Notes under the pieces: generated by a model
Told to the model about the DNA's origin: nothing
The model's input: the letters and a program-made list of their open reading frames with translations, nothing else
The model's database searches: none
Made by a program: the position numbers and the translations under genes
Shown: in pieces, positions 1 to 8,485 of the stretch
Position numbering within the stretch: position 1 is the first letter of the stretch
Layout: the number at the start of each line of letters is the position of its first letter
Origin: Paramacrobiotus metropolitanus
Lineage: Eukaryota > Tardigrada > Eutardigrada > Parachela > Macrobiotidae
DNA: 64,000 bases
Direction: 5' to 3'
Assembly (NCBI RefSeq): GCF_019649055.1
Contig: NW_026570247.1
Coordinates: forward strand, 992,001-1,056,000

Positions 1-3000
1 CCCACGGTGTCTGCAGGTTCATCACTGGAGCCGGTAACGGTCACAGTTAGGACTTCTGCACCAGTCGTCGCAGAGTCGGCCCGAATGAGGGTGCAGATAA
101 AACCGGTTGTTTCGGACCAACAAGTGGAAGCCGACGCAGCCTTGATGCCCATGAGTGCTCTCACTCCTATCGAGCAGCGACATTTACTGATTCATGCTGA
201 CCAAAACGAACGACGGCAATATCCGTTCCTGCTCACAAAAAGACAGGAGGCCAAGGAGCAGAATCGTATGGAAGAATGCGATATGATAACTGAAATGCTC
301 CGATCTTTGGTCCTGCGGATGATAGACGATTACCGGCGCCGTCGCAACCAGAAAGCCTTTCCCCCACCGGAGGAAGACTTTAGAATGGCTGAAACCCTGT
401 CGTCAAATGCGCCACCAACCGTGGTACCGCCAAAGACACAGGCACCACCACCAGCGGCTTCAGAGCCAATGGACACTTCTCCGTCTGGGCCTGTGGCCAT
501 AGCGCCACAGTCAGAACCAGCCCAACCGGAGGAGCCACCCAAGGCCATTCCGTCATCGCAGGATACAACGGGCCAAAGTCAGTCTGGAACAGGGCCTACG
601 GCCGCTGCCCCGATAATATTGACGAACATGCCCGCCAGCGTTGACGACATACCTTTTGGTCGCCCAGTAACTTTCCCCGCAACAGGGACAATGGAGAATT
701 TTGCACTTGGCATGAGTGTGATTCACTCAGCTAACTCCCAACGGAGCAAGCAGCCGAGAAAAGCCAAAAACCCAGAGAGGGCCAAACCGGCCTCTCGTCC
801 ATCTTCTCCTCAACCGAGGGCCAAACCGGCCACTCGTCCAAACTCCCCTCAACCGAGTGGAAGTCAGGCGGCTATACCACGGCCAACTCAGAATCCTGAG
901 GCCGAACGGAACCGCCAGAAGAAGCAAGCGGCCAAGGATAAGAAGAGCCAAGAGGCCAAGATCGCCCAGCTTGAGAAACGGCTGTCAGGCGATGAAGACG
1001 TCCAAGTCCTATCGGACAGTCCAGATAAGCCAGTAGAGCCCGCACAAAATCGCTCACGGCGAAATGAGGAATCACACTTCGGGACGGAACCATCCTCAGA
1101 CGAAGTGATGCTTCCTTCGCCCTGGGACGACGAGGCCGAGCTACCAGACCCTGCACCGGACGCCACGCATATAGAGATCCCAGCGGATCACTATGTGCGA
1201 TTAACTGTGGCAGCCGCCAGGGCCATGAGGCGCGCAACGGGACGAGACATGTACCAGTGCCTCGTCTGCGTCCTCCGATCCCGTTTGAAATATACGGAAG
1301 AGTATGAAGGCCTACCGCCAGCGGACCGTGTACTAACGGCACCCTTTATGCGGCGAATGGTATCTCGTATTCTGGACATGGGACTCCTGGTCCGCACACA
1401 TCGTGATTGGACCAGCATGGCTGAATTACATGTGGCCCACCGGCCAGCAGGACTTTCTCGTACCAGGGATTTTCCTTTTCACCAGATATGCAGGACCATC
1501 CCTTACCTGCATAACCCAAGAGGGTCCAACCTGACTGACATCGCCAGGACACTCAATGCTCTCTACTACTATGGAGAGGAGGACCTGGATAAACTTATCA
1601 AAAAACTGGCCGATGAACTAATTGCGCTGGTCAGGGAAGGAACCCTGGAAACGACCAACGCACACAGGGCGGAACCAATTCGCTTCACCATTCCGGGATT
1701 CATTCCACAGAAGACCCAACGGTCTCTGTATGTGTCACACGACATAGAAACAAAATGGGACCCGGACCGAAAGAAAGCAGTTGGACCGCCGAAGGACAAG
1801 TTGACCGGCAGAGCCAAAGAGGCCTACTTGATCTCCCAAGAGGCCAAACTGCCAGGTCCGAAGAACTTGCCGGCCGAAAAGCCCCCTCGACCATCAGTTA
1901 CCAGGAGAGAAAGGGTTGCACGGAAAGAAGCCGAAGAGGAAATGCGCGCGGCCGGAATTCGACCCGTGCCAAGGGACACTGTGTCACTGACTAACGCAGC
2001 TGGCCAATCCAGACCCTCTTCACCGGCTCCATCAACCACATCCACCAAGAGTCGAAAGACCACGGCCACAAAGGCCACGGCCACAAAGCGGAGCGAGCAG
2101 AAACCACCGCCATTGGGCCACGACGTATCGGACTCAGAGGACTCCGAACCGGAGGACTCTGAGGAGGAACAAAAGGAGCCGGACCAGGACCAAACCCTGG
2201 AATCCCAAAAGTCCGACTCAGACGATGATGACAATCAGAGCCCCGGTAAATTGACCATCGATGTCCCACCGGACCATGACATGGAAATTCCACCTGGTGA
2301 CGAAAATCAGCCACCTGATGGCGACCAGGACATGGAGGACCGGGGCGGCGCAGAAGGCGCCAATCAAAACCAGAGTGGTGCAGAACGCGCCAGTCGACAA
2401 AGTCCGGTCAGCGCAGAAATTGCTGAACCAAGTGGCAGCGGTGCACCGCCCCAACGGGAAAGAGTGCGAGACTCCACCTCACCAGAGTCAAACCAGGGTG
2501 AGATTCAATGGACTTTGCCTGACCCATGCCCGGCCAAACCGCGCATAGATTATGTGCCGCCACCGAGAACCACAGTGGCGAGGAAATGGCCTGGCGGAGA
2601 TCCATCAAAGAAGCCGAGGATCTCTAACACGGACGAGACGTGGGCGTACATCAAGGCGGCCTTAAAGGCGTTGTCCCAAACGGGTACAACCCTTGCTACA
2701 GGAGGCCTGGCCTTCCAACTTATCCAGAAATGGAATGGCCCACCGGTATCCAAGTCCAAGGTGATGAAGTATATCCAAATGGCCTACGAAGAAGGAGTTA
2801 TCCTGCGAACCCATCTGCCTAACATGCAGATGTTTTACACGTTCCCACCGGAAAAACGTGATGATGCACCTCAAGGCTATTGGGAATGGCGAAATGCCAT
2901 CTTGGCGGTATTGACCACCACGCAACACCCCTTGGGCCTTACAAGAGGCGAAATGGCCAACCAACTCCTTGGACGCTACGACGTACGAATCTCGACGTCT

Positions 3001-3258
3001 GACCCTCAGCTGAGCGACGGGAATGATTATCCCCCTAGTCGCCCTAACGGGTTGTACTACCTCAGCGAGGACGTCCGATATATTGTCAAAAAGATGCTGC
3101 GCGAAGGCTGGCTCGAGCAAACAGTTGACGAGCCAGAGGCCCAGCAGCGATACCGGATGAAGAACAACCCACCAGATCGCTATGGCCCTCGTCCCACCGG
3201 CCCCGCTACCTTGGCCTCAACCAAGTCCAAGAAGAAGCGGCGCACTTATCATCAGTGA
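1..3258 (+). CDS. Accessory ORF with four winged-helix-like segments, partial at left edge
   Basis: The frame is open from base 1, so the N-terminus lies outside the window. Counting residue 1 at base 7, residues 50-115 are a charged helical segment, 115-380 are Pro/Ser/Ala-rich linker with repeated AKPA(T/S)RP units, and 700-745 is very acidic. Four segments (about 390-480, 488-560, 876-950, 958-1055) each show helices followed by a short hydrophobic beta-like hairpin, as in winged-helix DNA-binding folds; this is a visual judgement, not a profile hit. No catalytic motif is visible. The helical N-terminal part resembles copy B at 32740-32960. It stands directly upstream of two more element ORFs. 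A role in binding element DNA or RNA is plausible but inferred. I do not recognise a named family. Confidence 0.6.
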   Translation, partial: PTVSAGSSLEPVTVTVRTSAPVVAESARMRVQIKPVVSDQQVEADAALMPMSALTPIEQRHLLIHADQNERRQYPFLLTKRQEAKEQNRMEECDMITEMLRSLVLRMIDDYRRRRNQKAFPPPEEDFRMAETLSSNAPPTVVPPKTQAPPPAASEPMDTSPSGPVAIAPQSEPAQPEEPPKAIPSSQDTTGQSQSGTGPTAAAPIILTNMPASVDDIPFGRPVTFPATGTMENFALGMSVIHSANSQRSKQPRKAKNPERAKPASRPSSPQPRAKPATRPNSPQPSGSQAAIPRPTQNPEAERNRQKKQAAKDKKSQEAKIAQLEKRLSGDEDVQVLSDSPDKPVEPAQNRSRRNEESHFGTEPSSDEVMLPSPWDDEAELPDPAPDATHIEIPADHYVRLTVAAARAMRRATGRDMYQCLVCVLRSRLKYTEEYEGLPPADRVLTAPFMRRMVSRILDMGLLVRTHRDWTSMAELHVAHRPAGLSRTRDFPFHQICRTIPYLHNPRGSNLTDIARTLNALYYYGEEDLDKLIKKLADELIALVREGTLETTNAHRAEPIRFTIPGFIPQKTQRSLYVSHDIETKWDPDRKKAVGPPKDKLTGRAKEAYLISQEAKLPGPKNLPAEKPPRPSVTRRERVARKEAEEEMRAAGIRPVPRDTVSLTNAAGQSRPSSPAPSTTSTKSRKTTATKATATKRSEQKPPPLGHDVSDSEDSEPEDSEEEQKEPDQDQTLESQKSDSDDDDNQSPGKLTIDVPPDHDMEIPPGDENQPPDGDQDMEDRGGAEGANQNQSGAERASRQSPVSAEIAEPSGSGAPPQRERVRDSTSPESNQGEIQWTLPDPCPAKPRIDYVPPPRTTVARKWPGGDPSKKPRISNTDETWAYIKAALKALSQTGTTLATGGLAFQLIQKWNGPPVSKSKVMKYIQMAYEEGVILRTHLPNMQMFYTFPPEKRDDAPQGYWEWRNAILAVLTTTQHPLGLTRGEMANQLLGRYDVRISTSDPQLSDGNDYPPSRPNGLYYLSEDVRYIVKKMLREGWLEQTVDEPEAQQRYRMKNNPPDRYGPRPTGPATLASTKSKKKRRTYHQ

Positions 3259-3447
3259 CCTAGGCGTAAACCGCATAGGGTCTAGGGGGTGATCCCGATA
3301 TAATTCACCGGGCAAGAAAAGCCTAGTTAACAAATAACATGTAAAACTTCATAGGGACGTAAAATATAGGGCGTAATTATCATAGGGACCTGTCATAAAA
3401 GCGGACTTAACCCAATTCTGCAAGTTTCATTTCTGTTACCACAGAGA

Positions 3448-3711
3448 ATGGGACTTACACCGCAGCAGAAGTACGAGCCGCGATGCTCGGATTGCAGACG
3501 CAACAGCAATAGCGGAGACCAGAACCGCCGGGACAATGCCCCACGGGAATTGTTCCCTTGCGCATATCACCTGCGACCGGGCTTCCGCGACGAGAGCGAC
3601 CGAGCCTACTGCTTCTACTTAGAAGTAGTGAGAGGCAACTTCGATGCGTACATACATATGACCAGCCGCGACGGAAGCCACCTGATTCCCCTACTGAGGG
3701 ACCATGAGTAG
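3448..3711 (+). CDS. Small Cys-containing ORF, 87 residues, unknown function
   Basis: It begins at an ATG 190 bp after the large ORF and ends 22 bp before the next one, so it sits in a tight row of three element ORFs. Residues 13-16 are C-S-D-C, and residues 36-40 contain C-A-Y-H, giving a C-x2-C...C-x2-H pattern that could bind zinc. The remainder is charged with an aromatic patch (YCFYLEV). There is no signal peptide or membrane segment. The pattern is short enough to arise by chance, and no homologous copy is visible elsewhere in the window. It may be a real small protein or the first exon or frame-shifted start of the downstream ORF. Confidence 0.4.
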   Translation: MGLTPQQKYEPRCSDCRRNSNSGDQNRRDNAPRELFPCAYHLRPGFRDESDRAYCFYLEVVRGNFDAYIHMTSRDGSHLIPLLRDHE

Positions 3712-3732
3712 ATAGAGATCTACGATCTCTAT

Positions 3733-5409
3733 ATGCAACGTAGTGGCGCCCGACAACCTGGCTGGTGCAGCACCGGAACCCCGATTCCTCCACTCACCCA
3801 ATCGGCTCGAGAAAGGAAGGATGAGCGGGACCGGGAACGTCGATCCCGGAACTCAGGATCTGACCAGTCCTCAGGGCGTGGCCAAACGGCCGCCCCGAGA
3901 AATTACGAACACCAGCGTCCATCATCAGGCTCTCGATCCTACGGATACGAGTTGCCCGTACCCATGGAATACAACCACGGGTTTGACAAAACAATCCTGG
4001 AAAACATCAACAAAGCTATGGTTGACCAGGTAACCCGGCAGCTGTTGGAAGGTGGATTGCTGGATGCCTTGAAAGGCCAATACCAGCCAGCGCGCACTGA
4101 ACAGCGCACGCCACTGGCACCGCTACCGCGGAACCCCGATGACTTACGTCACCAGATCCAGAGCCGCAACCAGGACCAACCTGGCCGCCAAAGCCGTAGC
4201 CAGGCCGAGGAGCGCCGAACGCGCACATCCCCCGGGAAACGGAACGAAACCGATTCCAGCCTGGTTGTCGCGCAGTCCACTAAGCGACCAGAACGGAGCG
4301 TCAGCTCAGTGGCCCACAACATCAGTATCCAAATACCAATGGAGACTGAGGCCGCATTGCCAGCGGCGGACCTATCGGTCCAGCCGGCACCACCTGGCAG
4401 CACTTCGGACTTTGATCCTTACAAGTATGCTGAGGACCAGGGCATCAACATCCGGCCACTCCCCCACCGGGTTGTGACGGATTACATCATGGGTACCATC
4501 CCATACCCCAGGGGTAAATGGGCCCAAGTGGACGCCATGGTTCAAAACCTGCAAACTTTTGTCACCCGGTCCGGACTAGAAATGGAAATGCAGCGGAAAG
4601 ATTGGCCTCGTGATTTCACCATGGCCGAACACATTCAGAACCGCGAGGGCTACCCAATGGTCCGTGACAATGCTCTATCGAGCATCACGGACGTGAACTT
4701 ACTTGGACAGCCCATCACCCGACCGGACTGGAATGACTTGTGCCAACTGCACATTAAGGACGACCAACTCGACATCATCAAATATCTGGCTCAGTTTGTC
4801 CTACCGGATGCAAACGCCAGTTTCATCATCGCAGCATGCAGAGCCGCCATAGACATCCCATGGAAACCGGCTGACCATAAGGATGATCCAGAAACACAAA
4901 AATACTCCTACAACGGCACGATGATACGCATCTTTGCCGCTAGACTTGGTCACCTACGGTGCCATTGGGAACTTGAAGTTGCCTACCGGCAAGGGAAAAT
5001 CGTCCCTCGGCTGTTGACCCAAGTGGCTCTTCTCGGAAACCAAATTCATGAAGTCGAAGCGGGAGTTAAGATCCAGAGCGCCCTGAATGTTTTCAGGAGC
5101 CGCGCCAAAGATTACCGCTATAAACAGCCATCGGACTTCGACGACGGTGCGGAAGCGTTCGTTAACCGAACGGCGACGAGGAAACTTCCAACGAAGTTCC
5201 GTACCCAACGATCCTCAACAGGATCGTCCGCACACGTCCAAACTCAGGCCACACATCCCGGCCAAGAAGCTCAGCCGACCAGCACCTCCAGCCAACAGCA
5301 AGCAAATCAGACTGAACAGGAGTTGGCGGACATGGAGGAAAGCGTCATCGACCCACTCAATCCCGGGTTGGGCGATGGCGACCAAGCCGGACAAGGAGGG
5401 CAGGGATAG
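3733..5409 (+). CDS. Accessory ORF of copy A, 558 residues, unrecognised
   Basis: An uninterrupted frame in the same codon style as the preceding large ORF. Residues 1-90 are Arg/Ser/Gln-rich and disordered. Residues 90-130 form a short helix, 130-225 are again disordered, and 225-465 look like a compact globular alpha-rich domain with many Trp, Tyr and Leu. The last 90 residues are Gln/Thr-rich and acidic. I see no protease, polymerase, nuclease or zinc-finger signature, and no signal peptide or transmembrane segment that would suggest an envelope protein. Its position, last before the 3' non-coding region and LTR, is where errantivirus-like elements carry env, but nothing in the sequence supports that role. 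The ATG at 3733 is the first in frame. Confidence 0.6.
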   Translation: MQRSGARQPGWCSTGTPIPPLTQSARERKDERDRERRSRNSGSDQSSGRGQTAAPRNYEHQRPSSGSRSYGYELPVPMEYNHGFDKTILENINKAMVDQVTRQLLEGGLLDALKGQYQPARTEQRTPLAPLPRNPDDLRHQIQSRNQDQPGRQSRSQAEERRTRTSPGKRNETDSSLVVAQSTKRPERSVSSVAHNISIQIPMETEAALPAADLSVQPAPPGSTSDFDPYKYAEDQGINIRPLPHRVVTDYIMGTIPYPRGKWAQVDAMVQNLQTFVTRSGLEMEMQRKDWPRDFTMAEHIQNREGYPMVRDNALSSITDVNLLGQPITRPDWNDLCQLHIKDDQLDIIKYLAQFVLPDANASFIIAACRAAIDIPWKPADHKDDPETQKYSYNGTMIRIFAARLGHLRCHWELEVAYRQGKIVPRLLTQVALLGNQIHEVEAGVKIQSALNVFRSRAKDYRYKQPSDFDDGAEAFVNRTATRKLPTKFRTQRSSTGSSAHVQTQATHPGQEAQPTSTSSQQQANQTEQELADMEESVIDPLNPGLGDGDQAGQGGQG

Positions 5410-5731
5410 GCCTACGGCCATTCCTGCATGTTGGCCCTAAACAGGGACCAACATTAGCTGGAACCGGACTTGAACACCTGAATGGGTACAATCCAACGGT
5501 TGTTACCCTCGCCCAACAAACGTGGCTTACAGCCATGTATCGTCTACCTTACCGGACCTTAATCCGTGGATCTTAACCGGGTTCCCCGGATTGGCTCTGG
5601 CTTAGCGGCTGGGACCATGAATTTGGCTCGGCCATCCCAGACCATCCGACGGAGTCCACCGGACCGAACTTGGCATAACGCCTAGTTCACCGGCATGGAA
5701 AGGATCCAGCGCCCAGAATGTGGCGACGGCC

Positions 5732-5924
5732 CGCATAGAAGTTGCGACAAGCCGTGGATCAGCCTGGCCCGCATAGAATTTGCGGCAAGCCACGGCCAAG
5801 TCCTGGCCCATAGAAGTTGGACCAGGCCCACTATGCGTCTAACCGACCATAGATGGCTCACGAGTTTAGTTGCCATACCAGGCGACTGGGACAAGTGAGT
5901 ATGGGGGCCACATAGAAATTGTGG
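5732..5924 (+). repeat. Four hairpins with a shared TAGAANT loop
   Basis: Hairpins lie at 5732-5746 (stem CGCA/TGCG), 5769-5785 (CCGCA/TGCGG), 5802-5826 (inner CCA/TGG, outer CCTGG/CCAGG) and 5908-5924 (CCACA/TGTGG). Each has a 7-nt loop TAGAAGT, TAGAATT or TAGAAAT. The stems differ but remain complementary, which points to selection on, or copying of, a folded form. Confidence 0.7.
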
Positions 5925-6218
5925 TACGCCCACTTTGCATGCCATGTCCAACATCCTCACCACGGATCGCCCAGTGGCCCATCCGAAAGATGCACCGCCC
6001 CGAGGCCAAAAGAGGATGTTCCTAGTCAGCAGACCGACTCCTTTGTGGAAAACGCCTACCGGCGCCCACAACTTAATTTTTTGGAGTTTGGCCTGGCCAA
6101 TCTGATGTTTTCGTCAGACGCCACTTAATTTTGTTATGGCCACGGTCTCAGGGAAAACTACCTGACTCATTGGACATGGTAGCCAACTCATGGCCAACGG
6201 CCAGTGAGACGGACCAAC

Positions 6219-6404
6219 TTTGGCCCGCCATCAACTTTGGACCGTCGAAAAAACGACTAAGTCCTTTTGGCCCGCCATATACCTTGGACCGTCGAAAAAA
6301 CGACTAAGTCCTTTTGGCCCGCCATATACCTTGGACCGTCGAAAAAACGACTAAGTCCTTTTGGCCCGTCCAATGACGTGGCCACTGAAAAAACGACTAA
6401 GTCC
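6219..6404 (+). repeat. 47-bp tandem repeat, about four units, each a stem-loop
   Basis: Units start at 6219, 6265, 6312 and 6359. The second and third are identical, while the first and fourth have diverged at the 5' side. Each typical unit contains GGACC-GTCG, an A6 loop, CGAC, then GTCC, so it can fold with stem GTCG/CGAC and an outer GGAC/GTCC. The A6 loop and following CGACTAAGTCC are conserved in all four. Confidence 0.85.
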
Positions 6405-6519
6405 AGACAGGAGAGCCAAAACCGGTCATACAGGACCCACACTCCTCCAAAGGCCGGAAGCAAGGCCAAACCATTCCAGAACCCTGTATCCCGGTCTAGA
6501 GCATGTCAGAGACCAAGTT

Positions 6520-6788
6520 TGGACCGCCCCAACGGGTTTGGTCCATCACACCACTTGGCCCTCGGACTTAGAAATTTTTCCATTATGGCCCTCCTGGACT
6601 TAAAAAATTTTTGGACCTAGGCGCATGACCAAACCGGCATGCAAGGCCAAAACCGGTCCAAGTTAGAGACCCACACGGGCCGTCCAAACGGAACTGGTCC
6701 AAACATACCGTTTTGGTCACAGGAGCACCTCTCCTATCCAGAGACATTACTCTGGCCCTGTATGGACCGCCCAACCGGGCCTGGTCCA
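6520..6788 (+). repeat. Two nested inverted repeats with TGGACC/GGTCCA stems
   Basis: At 6520-6545 and 6763-6788 the outer stem TGGACC pairs with GGTCCA. In the second copy an inner GCCC pairs with GGGC around an AACC loop with only a CT bulge; the first copy keeps a shorter inner stem. They are about 240 bp apart in non-coding DNA and follow the same design as the other hairpins of this element. Confidence 0.6.
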
Positions 6789-7441
6789 CTATATCAGGAA
6801 GGGGACAACTTGTCCTTGCGCATGCAACTGTGCCTTCCATATACACCTCCGCTGGAATTACTTCACTGGACCCCTGTGGACATCTCTGGGAACCGTCGCC
6901 CCGGATTCACAGGACCAGACATATCCTAACGGACAAAGCGGACCGTTGACTAGGATCCCCGTGGACAAAAGCGGCCCTGTGGTATACCTAGTCGGAATAA
7001 GCCTTTTGTTGTCTAGTTTTTTAACCAAACCTGGTTTTTCTAGACTTATTAACCAAAGAAATTGATGTTTTTATTTAGCCACTAACCAAAGGAATTGGCT
7101 TTGGGATCTCTAACTATGATCTTACTTTCTTTAATTCTCACCGGAATTGTGATCTTTTTTTTATTTCGATGTTTAACCAATGAGCCTTATAAACTTTAAT
7201 TTTTTTACTTGTTCGACCAACCAAGCCTTCCAACCCCACTGGAACCCCCTGCAACCAGAGTGCACTCCAGATTTCGGCCGTTCGGTGCACTGCACCGCGG
7301 GTCTGGAGGAAGCGACCCCACCGGGTTTAGAGACAAAGCGGCATCCGGCCCTACCGGGTATCGGATCCTGGCACCCTACCGGGTTGGCCAGGGGCAGAGT
7401 CGGAAGGTGCTCGCAGGAGCTCCCACTCCCGCCCAGAGGCA

Positions 7442-7871
7442 TGTCAGAGACCGCTCACTCGAGGCGGTAGACACCTCTCGTGGCTTTGCTCTGTCGCCCG
7501 CCCGCACATGGCTACTCCATTCGTGCCGCGCTATTACGCTGCTCACTCAGCGTATACTTTGTCTACGCTGACCAATCAGCGCATTTCCTTGCACTCTTGG
7601 GGGTGGAGCCCTGCGCCTACGGGCGATTCCATGCTTTGCAGCATCAGCTGTTGCATACCCGCAGCACGCGGAATCATTATCACGATTCCTAGCTAGCGCA
7701 CTGCAGGCACTTTTCTCCACAGCTTTCCCCACATCGGGTTTTCTGTTGGTTTTGTGTTGTTGTTGTTGCTTTATTGTACCAATAAAGGCATATTTTGCCC
7801 CCATTTTCCATCTGCTTCTGTGTCACATCTGACAAGGCTATCCGTGATAGATGCTTTTCTCGGTACTGACA
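7442..7871 (+). repeat. 3' LTR of copy A
   Basis: The segment begins TGTCAGAG and ends ACTGACA, giving a TGTCAG/CTGACA terminal inverted repeat with the canonical TG...CA ends. A polyadenylation signal AATAAA lies at 7781-7786, about 90 bp before the end. The start resembles those of the copy B (TGTCAGAGGC) and copy C (TGTTAGAGGC) LTRs, though the interior differs and the length is 430 rather than about 506 bp. The partner LTR and one target-site duplicate lie outside the window, so the exact ends are inferred. Confidence 0.6.
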
Positions 7872-8485
7872 GCAAAAGCTCATGAAAATTTTGCATATAG
7901 ATGTCATGATCCACCCCTTTGTTAAAGGTTACCTGTATCATTCGATCATTAACGATTACCGCTAGTTCACTTTTGCGAGAACCTTTGTAATAAATTTTAC
8001 CTCATGGAAACGATATTGGAAGCGAAGATGGGTTAGACGCTGTAATTTATAGCTGCAGTCGGTGTTGGGTTTTGATTTTCACTTGATTTTAAAGTAGATC
8101 ACATAATCTTCGGTTTCATACTCTAAGAACGTTTTAAACTGTCGAGGAAATCAGACTGCGAAAATAATACCTTCATGCATGTTAATTTTTGGAACTGCCT
8201 TAATGAAAACCTTATGCATGAATTAACTGCAAGCTGCGTAATGCAACATGCACTTTGACAACAGCGGGTACCTGTGGGGTGGGACCGAGGAAAAGACAAC
8301 AAGCTGCTCTTCAACGTAAATGCTTAGACAATACTTTTACACTATGCACGCTAAATAGCTACACTGCTACAACATTAGAGTACTGTATTAATGGGAAATA
8401 CTTGTATACTGCATTTAGTCACCCACCCTATCTATTTAAAGTTTGACACTTCCAGATAACCTAATTAAACTCTCCTGATTTACAG
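7872..8485 (+). other. Flank between copy A LTR and the MULE exon, no gene seen
   Basis: AT-rich sequence with only short unsupported frames. It probably holds intron sequence upstream of the MULE transposase exon, because the next exon opens with a splice acceptor (TTTACAG ending at 8485). I could not identify the upstream exon here; it may have been displaced when copy A inserted. Confidence 0.4.

Larger units (their letters stand above)
5410..7441 (+). other. Long 3' non-coding region of copy A, hairpin-rich
   Basis: No ORF longer than about 130 codons is credible here. The region is dense in short inverted repeats and near-repeats built around GGCC, GGACC and GGTCC, including a set of TAGAANT-loop hairpins, a 47-bp tandem array and two long nested inverted repeats listed separately. 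From about 6990 to 7210 it turns AT-rich with repeated TTAACCAA words before the LTR. It is probably the 3' untranslated region of the element's transcript. Confidence 0.5.
1..7871 (+). mobile_element. 3' part of a giant Ty3/gypsy-like LTR element, copy A
   Basis: The window opens inside this element. It carries a large ORF open to the left edge, two further ORFs, about 2 kb of non-coding hairpin-rich DNA and a terminal LTR. The pol region would lie upstream of the window. Assignment to the same group as copies B and C rests on three points: a helical segment at about 150-350 aligns by eye with copy B at 32740-32960; the LTR begins TGTCAGAG as in copy B; and all three copies share short hairpin motifs. 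The arrangement shows that several kilobases of ORFs sit between pol and the 3' LTR. That is unusual for gypsy elements and is inferred by comparing copies, not seen in one intact element. Confidence 0.65.

Noticed and set aside
872-2454. Long antisense frames such as 872-1342 and 1824-2234 on the minus strand
   Set aside because: They mirror the real plus-strand ORF, are rich in Trp/Arg/Ser from reverse-complement composition, and carry no domains.
3733-5409. Envelope gene by position (last ORF before the 3' LTR)
   Set aside because: No signal peptide, transmembrane segment, furin-like site or Cys pattern is visible.
7442-7871. Copy A LTR as a solo LTR
   Set aside because: The adjacent 7.4 kb belongs to the same kind of element, so it is better read as the 3' LTR of an element entering from the left edge.
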